DNA of 64,000 nucleotides from Molossus alvarezi. Taxonomy: Eukaryota > Chordata > Mammalia > Chiroptera > Molossidae. The notes under the pieces are model-generated. The model worked only from the letters and a program-made list of their open reading frames with translations. It made no database searches and was not told the DNA's origin. The stretch spans positions 59,295,001 through 59,359,000 of the forward strand of contig CM073887.1 of assembly GCA_037176705.1 (NCBI GenBank). Direction: 5' to 3'. A program made the position numbers and the translations under genes. Shown one piece after another: positions 22,730 through 35,030 of this stretch. Every line of letters begins with the position of its first letter. The first letter of the stretch is position 1.

Positions 22730-23297
22730 TCTTAGTGAGCCTCAAGTTGCAGCTTCCAGCTAAATAAAAAGTGCCTCAGATAGGCAGGGTAAAAGGATTT
22801 TCAGCAGGTGGAGTAATTGCTTTTCCCTGGGCTAAATCTGCTTTGAGAAAAAAATAGTTTCTGCATTGTGGGTTAATGGCTCAGCAATGGGGCCCAGGCA
22901 GACACCTTCCCAGGTCTGACCCCAGGGCTTAAAACCCAATGACCAATGACCATGAGCCAGGCCTAAGAGTTAGTGTACCGAGACACTCAGCTTCACCTTC
23001 AGGCTGGTTGGTAGTCTCTGGCAGTTAATGAGCCTCAGGTTGAACTTCTCCTGCCTAGGTGGGGTTAAATTCCAAATGGAGGGGCAGTTGCTTCCTTCCC
23101 TGGGCCATAGCTGCTTTGATGGGAGCACTCTGCCAGAGAAGATTCTTTCCAGCAGTGTGGGTTAGTGGCTTAGTGCAGGAACCTAGGCCTCAGCCTTCCA
23201 GCTTATTCCCCAGAGCCATGAAACCCAAGATCCAGGCCCAAGGATTAAATACTTCAGAGACTTGTATCTGCCTTCTGGTTAGCAGGTAGTCTCTGGC
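22730..23297 (-). repeat. ~275-bp tandem monomers in the 5'UTR of 'M' (part 1)
   Basis: Units recur with GTAGTCTCTGG at 23011 and 23286 on the + strand (275-bp spacing), each followed by TTAATGAGCCTCAGGTTG-like text, a GGTGGGGTTAAAT-like segment and a GCTCTGATGGGA-like segment. The array is cut by element E and resumes at 29200. Confidence 0.8.
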
Positions 23298-23345
23298 TTT
23301 TATTTTATTTTATTTTATTTTATTTTATTTTATTTTATTTTATTA
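23298..23345 (-). repeat. (TTTTA)n tail of L1 'E'
   Basis: Nine or so TTTTA units (AAAAT on the L1 sense strand), a microsatellite derived from the poly(A) tail. Confidence 0.95.
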
Positions 23346-23586
23346 TTTTTAAATTTTATTTCTGTTACAGATGTTTCTCCTTTTTTACCCCATTGACACT
23401 CTCCTCTCCATCCCTTCCACGCTGTCCCCGGCTTTGTTGTCCATGTCCATTGGTTATGCATACATGCATATAAGTTCTGTGGTTTATCTCTTCCCTCCCC
23501 CTACCATCTCCTCTTCTGAGGGCTGTCAGTCTGTACCCTAGTTCCACATTACTGGATCTACCCTATTCCTCAGACTGTTATATTCA

Positions 23587-26500
23587 TTATATTCCACAAA
23601 TAAGTGAGACCATGTGGTATTTCTCTTTTTCTGCTTGGCTTGTTTCACTTAGAATAATACTTTCCAGGTCCCTCCATGTTATCTCAAAGAATAAGAAATC
23701 TTTCTTTCTTAGAGCAGCATAGTACTACATTGTGTATATATACCATGCCTTTTGTATCCATTTGTATACAGATAAACATTTGGGCTGTTTCCAGATCTTA
23801 GCTACTGTAAATAGTGCTGCTATGAACATGGGGGTACATATATTCTTTCCGATAGGTGTTTCAGGCTTCTTAGGGTATATTCCTAGAAGTGGGGTCACTG
23901 GGTCAAATGGAAGTTCAATTTTTAATTTTTTGAGCTAACACCATATTGTTTTCCATAGAGGCTGCACCAGTCTGCATTCGCACCAGCAGTGTACTAGAGT
24001 CCCCTTTTCTCACAACCTCGCCAACACTTGTTGTTTGATGATTTGTTGATGGTGGCCATTCTTCCAGGTGTGAGGTGATACCTCATTGTTGTTTTAATTT
24101 TCATTTCTCTGATGATTAGTGATGTTGAGCATTTCTTCATATGTCTCTTAGTCATTTGTATGTCCTGTTTGGAGAGGTGTCTATTTAGTTCCTCTGCCCA
24201 TTTTTCAATTGGGTTGTTTGACTTCCTTTTGTTGAGTTGTATGAGCACTCTATATGTATTGGAAATTAATCCCTTATCTGATATATCATTGGTAATTATG
24301 CTCTCCCATACAGTGGGTAGCCTTTCCATTTTGATGATTGTATCTTTCTCTGTGCAGAAGCTTTTGAGTTTGATGTATTCCCATGTGTTCATTTTCTCCT
24401 TTGTTTCTCTTGCCTTAGGTGATGTATCAGTGAAAATTCTGCTGCGTATGATGTCTGAAATTTTGTTGCCTACAGTTTCTTCTAGGATTTTTATGGATTC
24501 ATGAGTCACATTTAAGTCTTTATTCCATTTTGAGTTTATTCTTGTGTAGGGTGTAAGTTGATGGTCTAGTTTCATTTTTCTGCATGTAGTGGTCCAATTT
24601 TCCCAGCACCATTTATGAAAAAGGCTGTCCTTACTCCACTGTATGCTTTTGCCACCTTTGTCAAATATTAATTGAGCATATTGCCTTGGGTCCATTTCTA
24701 GGTTCTCTGTTCTGTTCCACTGGTCTATATGCCTGTTCTTGTGCCAGTACCAGGCTGTTTTGATTATGGTGGCTTTGTAGTATAACCTGAAATCTGGTAT
24801 TGTGATCCCTCCAACTTTGTTCTTCCTTTTCAAAATTGCTGTGGCTATTTGAGGCCTTTTTTGGTTCCATATGAACTTTTGACATAATTGTTCTAATTCT
24901 GTGAAGTACGCCGTTGGTATTTTGATGGGAATTGCGTTAAATCTATAGATTGCTTTGGTTAATATGGACATGTTAATAATGTTAATTCTGTCAATCCATG
25001 AACAGGGTATGTACTTCCACTTTTTTATATCTTCCTCTATTTCTTTTTTCAATGGCCTGTAGTTTTCTGCAAATAGGTTCTTTATTTCTTTGGTTAAGTT
25101 TATTCCTAGGTATCTTAATTTTTTTTTTGCCACAATGGTAAATGGGATTGTTTTCCTAGTTTCTCTTTCTGTGAGTTCATCATTGGTGTATAAGAATGCC
25201 ATCGATTTCTTAAGGTTAATTTTGTATCCTGCTATTTTTCCAAATTTATTTATTAAGTCTAGTAAATTTTCGATGGAGTCTTTGGGGTTTTCTACGTATA
25301 GTATAATGTCATCTGCAAATAATGACAGTTTCACTTCCTCCTTTCCAATTAGGACCCTGTTTTTTTTTTCTTCCTGTCTGATTGCTGTGGCTAAGACTTC
25401 CAGTACTATGTTAAATAAGAGTGGCGAAAGTGGGCATCCTTACCTCGTTCCTGTTATTAAGGAAATGCTTTTAGTGTTTGCCCATTGAGTATGATGTTGG
25501 CTGTAGGTCTTTCACATATGGCCTTTATTATGTCGAGATATGATCCCTCTTTTCCCACATTGCTGAACGGTTTTATGAGAAATAGGTGCTGGATTTTGTC
25601 AAAGGCTTTTTCAGCATCTATTGATATGATCATGTGGTTTTTATTCTTCATTTATGTGGTGTATCACATTTATTGATTTGTGAATATTGTACCAGCTTTG
25701 CATCCCTGGGATGAATCCCACTTGGTCATGGTGGATAATTTTTTTTGGTGTATTGTTGGATCCGATTTGCTAGTATTTTGTTCAGGTTTTTGGCATCTAT
25801 GTTCACCAGGGATATTGGCCTGTAGTTTTCTTTCTTTGTAGTGTCTTTTTGTGGTTTTGGAAGTAGAATTATGCTGGTTTCATAAAACGAGTTTGGAAGT
25901 CTTTTTTCTTCTTGAATTTTTTGAAATAGTTTGAGGAGAATGGACATTAGTTCTTCTTTGAATGTTCAGTAAAATTCCCCGTGAAGCCATCCGGGCCTGG
26001 ATTTTTTTTTGCTGGGAGAGTCTTGATAACATCTTCTGTTGTAATTTCTTCTGTTGTTATTGGTCTGTTCAAGTTTTCTATCTCTTCCCAGTTCAGTTTT
26101 GGGAGACTATGTGTTTCTAGAAATTTGTCCATTTCGCTTAGATTGTCAAATTTGTTGCCATATAATTGTTCACATAAGTTGTTAACGATCTTTTGTATTT
26201 CTGTGGTGTCAGTTGTTACTTCTCCTCTTTCATTTCTGATTTTGTGTATTTGGGTTCTGTCTCTTTGCTACTTTGTGTCTAGCTAAGGGTCCATCAATCT
26301 TGTTTATCTTTTTGAAAATCCAGCTGTTCGTTTCATTGATCCTTTGAATATATTTTTTTTTGGTCTCTATGTCGTTTATTTCTGCTCTGATCTTTTCTAT
26401 TTCCTTCCTTCTAGTTGCTCTGGGGTTTGCTTTTTGTTTGCTCTCTAGTTCTGGAAGTTGTGAGGTTAGATAGTCTATTAGAGATTTTTCTTGTTTTTCA

Positions 26501-27412
26501 GTAGGACCGTAGTGCTATGAACTTCCTTCTCAGAACTGCTTTCGCTGTGTCCCATAGATTTTGTGTTGTTGTGTCTTCATTTTCATTGGTTTCTAGGAAG
26601 TTTTTTTTTATTTCTTCCTTGATCTCCTCGGTAACCTATTCATTGTTTAATAACATGCTATTTAGCTTCCATGTGTTCAAATATCTTTGCATGTTCTTCT
26701 TGCAGTTGATTTCTAGTTTCATGCCATTGTGATCTGAGAAGATGCTTGATATGATTTCAGTCTTCTTGAACTTGTAGATTCTTAGTTTGTGTCCTAACAT
26801 GTGGTCTATCTTTGAGAATGTCCCATGTGCACCTGAGAACAATGTGAATTCTGTAGTTTTGGGGTGTAATTTTCTGTAGATATCTATTAAATTCATTTGG
26901 TCTAGGCTTCATTTAGACTTTCTGTTTCCTTGCTAATTTTTTGTCTAGAGGATCTATCAAGTGATGTCAGTGGGGTGTTGAAGTCCCCTGTTATGATTGT
27001 ATTGCTATCAATTTCTCCTTTGAAGTCCTCCAGAAGATTTTTAATATATTTTGGTGCTCCTATACTGGTTGCATATATGTTTATCCAGGTTACATTTTCC
27101 TGTTGGATAGATCCTTTCAATATTATGTAGTGGCCTTCTTTGCCTCTAGTTATGGCCTTCATTTTGAAATCTATTTTATCAGATATGAGTATTGCTACCC
27201 CAGCTTTTTTTTCTTTTCCGTTTGCCTGGAAGATTTTTTTTCATCCCTTAACTTTCAATCTATGAGTCTTTTGTTGTGAGGTGGGTCTCTTGTAAATAAC
27301 ATATAGGTGAGTCATGCTTTCTTATCCAATCAGCTACTCTGTGTCTTTTTATGTGAGCATTCAATCCATTTACATTTAAGGTGATTATTGATATGTACTT
27401 ATTTATTGCCAT
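23587..27412 (-). pseudogene. ORF2 of L1 'E' (EN-RT, about 3.8 kb)
   Basis: ORF2 from ATG at 27412 (minus strand) to TAA at 23587-23589, about the normal 1,275-codon length. The endonuclease region keeps SDHNGMKLE (26720-26760). A 446-codon open stretch (25334-23994) carries the RT box [15 protein letters not shown] and the whole C-terminal half through the Cys-containing NKCWRGC segment. Upstream of it are frameshifts and stops near 25440, 25700, 25950, 26500 and 26900. The C-terminal knuckle is disturbed near 24010 (CEKRGL). It is one of the best preserved ORF2 copies here but not functional. Confidence 0.92.
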
Positions 27413-27529
27413 TTTTGTTTAGTATGGTTCTAATTTTCTTCCCATTTCTACTGCTAATTACAGCAGTCCTTTTAACATTTCTTGCAGTGCTGGTTTCGTG
27501 CTAATGTATTCCCTTAGCCTTTTTTTTTT

Positions 27530-28374
27530 TTTTTTTTTTTTGTCTGGGAAGCTTTTTATTTGACCTTCTATTTTGAATGATAGCCTTGCTGGGTAGAGTA
27601 GTCTTGGATTCAGATTTTTGTTTTTCATGACCTTGATTACTTCATGCCATTCCCTTATGGCCTGTAGTGTTTCTGTTGCGAAGTCAGCTCATAGCCTTAT
27701 GGGGGTTCCTTTGTAGGTATCCTGTTGCTTATCTCTTGTTACTTTTATGATTCTCTTTTTGTCTTTAATTTTTGGCATTTTAATTACTGTGTTCTCATGT
27801 CGGCCTATGTGGGTACTTCTTACTTGGGGCTCTCTATGCTTGAACTTGAATGCCTTCTTCCTTCACCAAATTAGGGAAGTTTGCTGTCACTATTTCTTCA
27901 AATATATTCTCTAACCCTTGCTCATTTTCTTCTTTTTCGGGGAATCATATGATGCAAATGTTATTATGTTTTAAGTTGTCCCACAGTTCTTTTTTAGTTG
28001 TCTTCCTGGTTTTAATTGTTGGTTTTTTTTTCTTTTGGTTTTCTGATTAGTTGATTTTTTCTACCCTGTCTTCTAATTCACTGATCCAGTCCTCAGCTTC
28101 CTCTTCTCTGCTGTTTAGATCTTCCAATGTTTTCTTTATCTCTGATATGTCATTCTTGATTTGTTCTTGGTGGATTTTAATTTCCAATTGGTTGATTTTT
28201 AACATTTCTCTCTTTACTCATGGTGTTGATGTCCTTACTCATGCTGTTGAGCTTTCTCAAGATCATGGCTCTGAATTCTGGCTCTGTAAACATGCTTCAC
28301 TGCTCCACATTTATCTAATCTTTGGTAGAGGTCTCTTGTTCTTTCATTTGGCTTTTGTTTCTGTTTTTCACCAT
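27530..28374 (-). pseudogene. ORF1 of L1 'E'
   Basis: Starts with ATGGTGAAAAACAG at 28374 on the minus strand (MVKNRNKSQMKEQ). Frameshifted early in the coiled coil. The C-terminal part carries the ENFPNLVKEE-like and TYKG-like segments near 27700-27900. A ~22-nt T run at 27520-27541 lies at the C-terminal end. Confidence 0.85.
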
Positions 28375-29199
28375 TCTGGCTATCACAGTGGTCTTTGGAG
28401 CCTGCCAAATTTTCCCTGTGGGTGTTGGTGTCTTCTGTTTGTGGCTCCCTCTCCTGTGTTTGGATGAGTATAGGAGGACCCACGTTAAACACACTGTCAA
28501 GTCTTACTTTCCTAGGTTGAGTTGCTAGCCAAGTAATGGTTCAGTTATCCTCTAGCTTTATTCCTGGAGGCTATCAGTAGCAGTTACTTGAATTTCCTTG
28601 TGTTCTCAGTTAAATAAAAAACTCCCTCAGGTGCTCAGCATAAGGGGAATTCCAAAGGGTGGGGCAGATGCTGGTTGTTAATGGGACTCAGTTTGCATTT
28701 CAATGGCCACCGGGTGGGGTTGAATCTCCGAAGGAGGTTCCACTGCTGTCCCCAGAGCCCTGGGAAGGATTAAGATGACCACTGTCCTGCATGGCTCCAA
28801 CTCAGCAAAAGCTCTGAGCACCCTCCAAATCCCGAGTTTCCCCACACAGTTCCAGTCCAGTCCACCCTCCCTCTGCTGGAGCTTAAAGTGAGTGGCTGTG
28901 GCTATTTTAGCATCTGTGCTGGCTCTGGGCTGTGGAGCTGCTTGGGAGTTTAACTTGAGGGTGCTGCTCATAGCTAAGGCTGCTGCTGTCTGTGGGCTCC
29001 CAGCCTCCCTCTTGCGCCTCCACTGTCCTACCAGGATCAAGTCAGTGTCCCTGGTTATATAATCCTTGCAAGCTGCTTTTCTGTTTCTTTTTCCCAACAA
29101 GTTGTCTTTATTTTAGTTGTAATTTCAGTTTGGTCCTGGGAGACAGTCTGTGTAGCTTCCACTAACTCTGTCACCATTTTTTCAGATTCCAAGGGACTC

Positions 29200-29760
29200 T
29201 AGTCTCTGGTATTTAATGAGGTTCAGGTTGTGCTACTCTCAGCCAGGTGAGGTTGAGTTCCTGAGGGATGGGCCGTTGCTTCTTCCCCAGGCTAAAGCTG
29301 CTCTGATGGGAAGTAGCTGTTTGAGAGAGATGGCTACTGTAGCATGGTGGAATGACTTAGCATATGTATCCAGGCCTCAGCCTTCACAGCTCAGTCCCCA
29401 GAGCCACAAAACCTAACAACTGAGCTCAAGGGCCAAGACTCAAAGCCTTCAGAGTCTCTTCTCTGCCTACTGGCTGGCAAGTAGTCTCTGGCTGTTAATG
29501 ACCTTCAGGTTGTGCTTCTCTTAGCCAGGTGGTATTAAATTCCTGAGGGAGGGGCAGTTGCTTGAAGGCTAATGTTGCTCTGATCGGAAGGAGCTTCTTG
29601 AGGAAGCTGGCTACTGCCACATGGGAGAATGACTCAGCATAGAGCTCTTGATGGTTGCCTTCCAAGTTCTCTTCCCAGCACCATGAACCTCCAACTCTCC
29701 TCATGCAGCTACAGCCCAGTCCACTCTTCCTCTAGTGGAGCCCAAGGTGAGTGGCTGTAG
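29200..29760 (-). repeat. ~275-bp tandem monomers in the 5'UTR of 'M' (part 2)
   Basis: Continuation of the array: AGTCTCTGG at 29201 and 29482 (281-bp spacing), with the same order of segments as at 23011-23286. The unit containing 23286/29200 is the one cut by element E. Confidence 0.8.
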
Positions 29761-30174
29761 CTGTAATTTAGTGAACTGGCCCTTCAGGGAAGTGCTGGTG
29801 TTCTCAGCACCTCTCCCTGCCATACAAAACCTCTGCTCTGGTGGTTTTCTCAGCCAGGTATTATGTGGGTGCCTTTCCCTGTTCCACCACTCTGTGCTGA
29901 GGATCCAGCTTTGATTTAAACCCTGGACTTCTCAGAGGAAGCTTCTCACATCTGATGCCTGTAGGAACCCAGCCAGCCCTCTTATGCCTCCAGGCCTCTT
30001 ACCAGTCTTGAATGGGATTCTCTTTACATCCCTGGTTATAAGGGTTCTCTCCAGCTGCTGTTTAGTTGATTTTTCCAGATGACTTGTCTTTATTTTAGTT
30101 TTAATTCCAGTTTAGTCCTGGGAGATATTCTCTGTAGCTTCCATGCACTCCACTGCCATTTTTTCTCCCCTAGG
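29761..30174 (-). mobile_element. 5' terminal region of host L1 'M'
   Basis: Non-repeated part of the M 5'UTR, matching the start of P (13127-13560) in reverse: CTTATAACCAGGGATG-like, ACTAAACTGGAATTA-like and GGAAGCTACAGAGAA segments. It ends at the L1 5' terminus near 30163. Confidence 0.85.
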
Positions 30175-30289
30175 AGGAAGCAAACATTTTAACCACATAT
30201 TTTATTACCATGAAAATTTTTCTTTTCCATACTGTGTATCAATTCATTGACATATGGAAGACTGGTGTCCATGTACAAGGAATTTTTAA

Positions 30290-30510
30290 AAACTTAAAAA
30301 AATTATAGATGATATATATCAGTTTCAGGTGTACAATATCATGATTAGACATTTATATAACCTCCTTAATCCTACTTCTGAGTATTTATCTGATAAAATA
30401 TAAAACATCTATTATAAAAAAAAAACATATGCACCCCTATGTTCATTTCAGCATTATTTACAATAGCCAAGATATGGAGGCAACCTATGTGTTGCTTCCA
30501 TAAAATGAGA
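30290..30510. mobile_element. Ancient L1 remnants
   Basis: Two pieces. About 30295-30374 resembles an old L1 3'UTR on the minus strand (CAGTTTCAGGTGTACAA). About 30375-30505 resembles the ORF2 C-terminal end on the plus strand (ATGCACCCCTATGTTCATT, TTTACAATAGCCAAGATATG). The opposite orientations may themselves reflect an old 5' inversion. Highly diverged. Confidence 0.6.
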
Positions 30511-30529
30511 AAAAGCATATTACTATAAT

Positions 30530-31487
30530 TGATCTAGTTTTTTTTCTTTTATTATTGTATTACTTAATTATTATAGTATAACAAGCCATCCTAAAAGCAC
30601 TTGTTTTAATATAATGCCTTTATAATCAAATGGGATTGTACAGTGGGGAGTTGTTCTGATCTCTTCTGTGCTCATCATGAGTCTATATTCAGATGTGAGT
30701 TGCTACATTACGTTTCTGAAGCTCTTTCATAATTACTGTGCATCTGTATTGTGCTATTTTCTTCAACATATATATATATATCTTATAGTTTATGTAAAAG
30801 ATAGTTTCTCAAATGTGAATTGCCTTAATTTAATATCACAGTTCCTATATTCATATAGAAAACCTTGCTTTCTTCCCAGTTATAAGCTCTATTTCCCACC
30901 ACTATCTGATGTGACTCAGCTACCTGTGTTCTTGATCTGACATGAGTTATACATCAGGAAAGTTTTTAATTCCAAATAATTTATTGGAATACAATCATAT
31001 ACAATAAACTGCATATATTTTAAATGTACAATTTGCTGAATTAAAGAATCTGTACATAAATTAAAAGTGCGTGGGTCCACTTGAATATAACTCAAAATGA
31101 TGCACAATAAGTTTTCACTTCATTACATTATTGTTAAAAATGTAATCCACCTGGCTTCAGTTTTCTTCTTTCTGAAGATAATGTGGAACAATAAACCTTG
31201 CTTCAACCAGATGTTGTAATAGATAATGTTAAATATACTTAGTTGAGTAAAAAAAAAAAACATTGAAGAATTAGGAGTGTGTGTGTAGGTGCACTTGTAC
31301 ACATCTTTTGAATAAACACACTCATGCACATATATGTACATGCACACAGACTCATTGATAATCCCATCAATTATGATGAAAGACACCTTGAAAGAAAGCT
31401 GGAGAACATAGAATAAAAAAAAAAGGAATGAGTGAGTTAATATGGAATATAATATAGAAATTTTGACACAAAAATTAAAGAAAAATG
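30530..31487 (+). other. Non-coding flank, paralogous to 53325-54420
   Basis: No gene found. Collinear homology to copy 2: TATAACAAGCC / TATAACAAGTC, CAAATGGGATTGTA / CAGATGGGATTATA, GAGTTGTTCTGA / GAAGTTGTTCTGA, and CATGCACACAGACTCA in both (31340-31355 and 54268-54283). Ends at the TSD of L1 A. Confidence 0.8.
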
Positions 31488-31500
31488 TGTGACCTTAATC

Positions 31501-33751
31501 TTTTTTTAAAATTATTTTTATTAATTTGTTTTGGTTACAGATGATTCTCTTTTTTCCCCCATTGACACCCTCCTTCCCATCCGCTCCATGCCTTCCTCAG
31601 CTTTGTTGTCTATGTCCATTGGTTATCCATACATGTATATAAGTTCTGTGGTTTATCTCTTCCCTCACCCAAAGCCCCTCTTCTGGGGCTTGTCAGTCTC
31701 TCCTCTACCTCTATGTCTCTGGTTCAATTTTGTTAATCAGTTTGTTTAGTTAATTATATTCCACAAATAAGTTAGATCATGTGATACTTGTCTTTTTCTG
31801 CTTGGCTTGCTTCACTTAGCATAATACTCTCAGATCTCTCCATGTCATCTCAAAGGATAAGAGATCTTTCTTTCTTAGAGCTGCATAGTATTCCATTGTG
31901 TACATGTACCACAGCTTTTTTATCCATTCATCTACTGATGGACATTTGGGCTGTTTCCAGATCTTAGCTACTATAAATAGTGCTGCTACAAACATGGAGG
32001 TACATATCTTCTTCCTGATTGGTGTTTCAGGCTTCTTAGGATATATTCCTAGAAGTGGGGTCACTGGGTCAAATGGCAGTTCAATTTTTAATTTTTTGAG
32101 ATAACACCATAGTGTTTTACATAGTGACTGGACCAGTATACATTCCCACCAGCAGTGTACTAAAGTCCCCTTTTCTCCACACCCTTGTCAACACTTGTTG
32201 TTTGATGATGTGTTGATGGCAGCCATCTGACAGGTGTGAGGTGATACCTCATAGTTGTTTTAATTTGCACCTCTCTGATGATTAGTGATGTTGAGTATTT
32301 TTTCATGTGCCTCTTGGCCATTTGTATGTCCTGTTCAGAGAGGTGTCTATTTAGTTCCTCTGCCCATTTTTTAATTGGGTTCTTTGTCTTTCTTTTGTTG
32401 AGTTGTATGTGCACTGTATATATTTTGGAAATTAACCCCTTATCTGATGCATCATTGGTGAGTATGGTCTCCCATATGGTGGGGATCCTTTTCCGTTTTG
32501 ATGGTTGTTTCTTTTGCTGTGCAGAAGCTTTTGAGTTTGATGTAGTCCCATGTGTTCATTTTTTTCTTTGTTTGTCTGGCCTTAGGTGTTGCATCACTGA
32601 AAATTCTGCTACATTTTCTTCTAGATGCCTACACTTAGATGCCTACAAATGTTGCCTACATTTTCTTCTCGATTTTTTATTGATTCATGAGTTACATTTA
32701 AGTCTTTTATCCATTTTGAGTTTATTCTCATGTATTGTGTAAGTTGGTGGTTTAGCTTCATTTTTTTGCAAGTACTTGTCCAATTTTCCTAACACCATTA
32801 ATTGAAGAGACTACCTTGACTCCACTGTTTGCTCTTGTCACCTTTGTCAAATATTTATTGAGCATATTGTCTTGGGTCTATCTCTGGGTTCTCTATTCTG
32901 TTGCATTAATCTATCTGCCTGTTCTTGTGCCATTACCAGGCTGTTTTGATTACAGTGGCTTTATAGTATAACCTGAAATCTGATAATGTGATCCCTCCTA
33001 CTTTGTTCTTTTTCAAGATTGCTGTGGTTATTTGGGGTCTTTTTTTGGTTCCATATAAATTTTGGGGGTGTTTATTCTCATTCTGTGAAGTATGTCATTG
33101 GTATTTTGATGGGGATTGCCTTGAATCTATACATTGCTTTGGGTAGTATGGACATTTTAATGATGTTAATTATTTTAATCCATGAACAAGGTACATGCTT
33201 CCACTTTTTTATATCTTCCTCTATTTTTTTTCCAGTGACCTGTAGTTTTCTATGAGGAGGTTCTTTACTTCTTTGGTTCAGTTTATCCCTATGTATCTTA
33301 ATTTTTTTTGCTGTGATAGTAAATGGGATTGTCTATTTAGTTTATCTTTCTGTGATTTCATCATTGGTGTATAAGAATGCCATTGATTTCTTAATGTTAA
33401 TTTTGTATCCTGCTACTTTGCCAAATTTATTTATTAACTGTAGTAGATTTTTGATGTAGTCTTTAGGGTTTTCTATGTACAATATTATATCATCTGCAAA
33501 TAATGACTGTTTCACTTCCTCCTTTCCAATTTGGATTCTCTTTATTTTTTCTTCATGTCTAATTGCTGTGGCTAGGACTTCCAGTACTCTGTTAAATAAA
33601 AGTGGTGAAAGTGGGCATCCCCATCTTGTTCCCATTCTTAAGGGGAATGCTTTTAGTTTTTGCCCATTGAGAATGATGTTGGCTGTAGGTTTTTTATTTA
33701 TGGCCTATATTATATTGAAATATGATCCCTCTATTTCCACATTGCTGAGAC
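31501..33751 (-). mobile_element. L1 'A' with 5' inversion: 3' segment
   Basis: Poly-T/3'UTR from 31501, then the ORF2 C-terminus and RT region on the minus strand, up to CTCAGCAAT at 33741-33750. RT box [15 protein letters not shown] near 33480-33520 is intact but the frame is broken. The outer TSD TGTGACCTTAATC is exact at 31488-31500 and 47261-47273, and the paralogous copy 2 has the empty site near 54414-54425 (diverged). Confidence 0.92.
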
Positions 33752-34213
33752 AAAGGAGGAGAAATAACTGACATTACAGAAATACAAAAGATCATTGAAA
33801 CATACTATAAACAATTATACACCAACAAATTGGACAATCTAGGAGAAATGGACAAATTTCTAGAAACACACAGCCTCCCAAAACTGAACCAGGAAGAGAT
33901 AGAAAACTTAACAGACCAATAGCAACAAAGGTAATTGAAGATGTAATTAAGAAACTCCCAGAAAAAAAAAAACCCAGGCCTGAATGGCTTCACAGGGGAG
34001 TTTTACCAAACATTCAAAGAAGATCTCATACCCATTCTCCTCAAACTATTCCAAAAAAATCCAAGAAGACAAAACACTTCCAAATTCATTTTATGAGGCC
34101 ATCATAATCCTAATTCCAAAACCGGATAAATATACTACAAAGAAAGAAAACTACAGGTCAATATCTCTCATGAACACAGATGCCAAAATCTTTAACAAAA
34201 TACTAGCAAATTG
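33752..34213 (+). mobile_element. L1 'A', inverted 5' segment (first part)
   Basis: ORF2 sequence on the plus strand from the region just after the endonuclease (GAGGAGAAATAACTGAC) through the start of the RT ([19 protein letters not shown]). It stops at ACTAGCAAATTG, the target of the B-C insertion, and continues at 47060. Confidence 0.92.
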
Positions 34214-34439
34214 AAAAAATGGCAGCGGAGTAAATCGAGCTACACAGACCATCTCACAGGACCAAAGTGGATTCAAAACAAAAATGAAGGCAGATCTTCA
34301 GTAAGGGGCAACCGAAAGACACCTTGGAGGACCACATAACCAGGGACACCGACTCAATCCTGGTAGGCTTGCAAGGACACGAGAGGGGGCCAGGAGTCCA
34401 CGATCCGCAGCGGCCTGGGCGGGACCTGGGAACAAACAG

Positions 34440-35030
34440 GGCGGCGGGAAGTTGCTCCTACCGCTTCTGCTGAGACCCCGCCTGCATCCTGTGAACGCTG
34501 TTGCCTCCCAAGCACTCGGCTGGTGCCGCACTCGCTGGGGCCAGGGAACTAGGTGATGGGAAGTTGCTGCTAATGCCTTTGCTGAGACTGCGCCTGAGTC
34601 CCACGAACTCTGCTGCCTGCAAGCCTTCGGCTGGTGCCTCATGGGCTGGCATGGACTGGCTCCGACCAGGGGACTCGGCGGGTCACTACTACCCAGGCTG
34701 ACTCCTGCGAACTCTGCATGCTAAGCCCTCGGCTGGTTTCGCACAGACTCGCTGGGGCCAGGGAACTCAGCGGCGGCTGGAAGTTGCTGCTAAAGCCTCT
34801 GCTGTGACCCCGCCGAGGTCGTGCGAACTCTGCTGCCTGCTAAGCCCTCGGCTGGTTCTGCACGGGCTTGCACGGACTGGCTCTGACCAGGGGATTCAGC
34901 GGGATGCTGCTACCCAGGCAGACTCCTGCGAAGTATGCGTGCTAAGCCCTCAGCAGGTGCCACACAGACTCGTGGGGACCAGGGGACTCTTCTGGAAGGT
35001 GCTGCCACCCCAGCAGTGTCCCGCTACCGC
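34440..35030 (+). repeat. ~110-bp tandem units with a ~220-bp higher-order period in the 'B' 5'UTR
   Basis: Landmarks of the AAGTTGCTGC type fall at 34449, 34561 and 34781, and CTACCCAGG landmarks at 34688 and 34910, with a further AAGGTGCTGCC at 34995. Like units are 220-222 bp apart and unlike units 101-119 bp apart, so the array alternates two ~110-bp unit types. Each unit has CTGCGAACTCTGC-like and CTCGGCTGG-like parts. Confidence 0.82.

Larger units (their letters stand above)
23298..29199 (-). mobile_element. L1 'E', full-length minus-strand insertion in 'M'
   Basis: Starts with a TTTTA-repeat tail (23298-23345), then 3'UTR (to 23586), ORF2, ORF1 and a 5'UTR (28375-29190) ending in the CCATTTTTT of the L1 5' terminus. 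TSD: TAGTCTCTGGCTTTTA at 23287 and TAGTCTCTGGTATTTA at 29200, both within the M monomer array. Length ~5.9 kb. ORF2 retains catalytic motifs but has several breaks. Confidence 0.93.
9030..30174 (-). mobile_element. Host L1 'M', full length but fragmented by nested insertions
   Basis: One minus-strand L1 whose own sequence lies in pieces: 9030-10095, 10453-11051, 11310-13126, 20505-21115, 21370-21799, 22062-23297 and 29200-30174 (about 7 kb in total). Its 3' end is at 9030 (poly-T, then a 3'UTR unlike that of B, C or E) and its 5' end at about 30163 (ATGGCAGTGGAGTGCATGG on the minus strand). Candidate TSD: AAGAAACAAAC at 9019-9029 and AGGAAGCAAAC at 30175-30185, 9 of 11 matching. Continuity is shown by collinear resumption of L1 sequence after each insert. 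Subfamily: the 3' end matches element P (…CTTTCAACAATAAAAA), as does the 5' end. Confidence 0.88.

Noticed and set aside
23994..25334. A 446-codon open frame as an independent reverse transcriptase gene
   Set aside because: It is the C-terminal half of L1 E ORF2; the same frame is broken upstream by several stops and frameshifts, and the element has TSDs and a poly(A)-derived tail.
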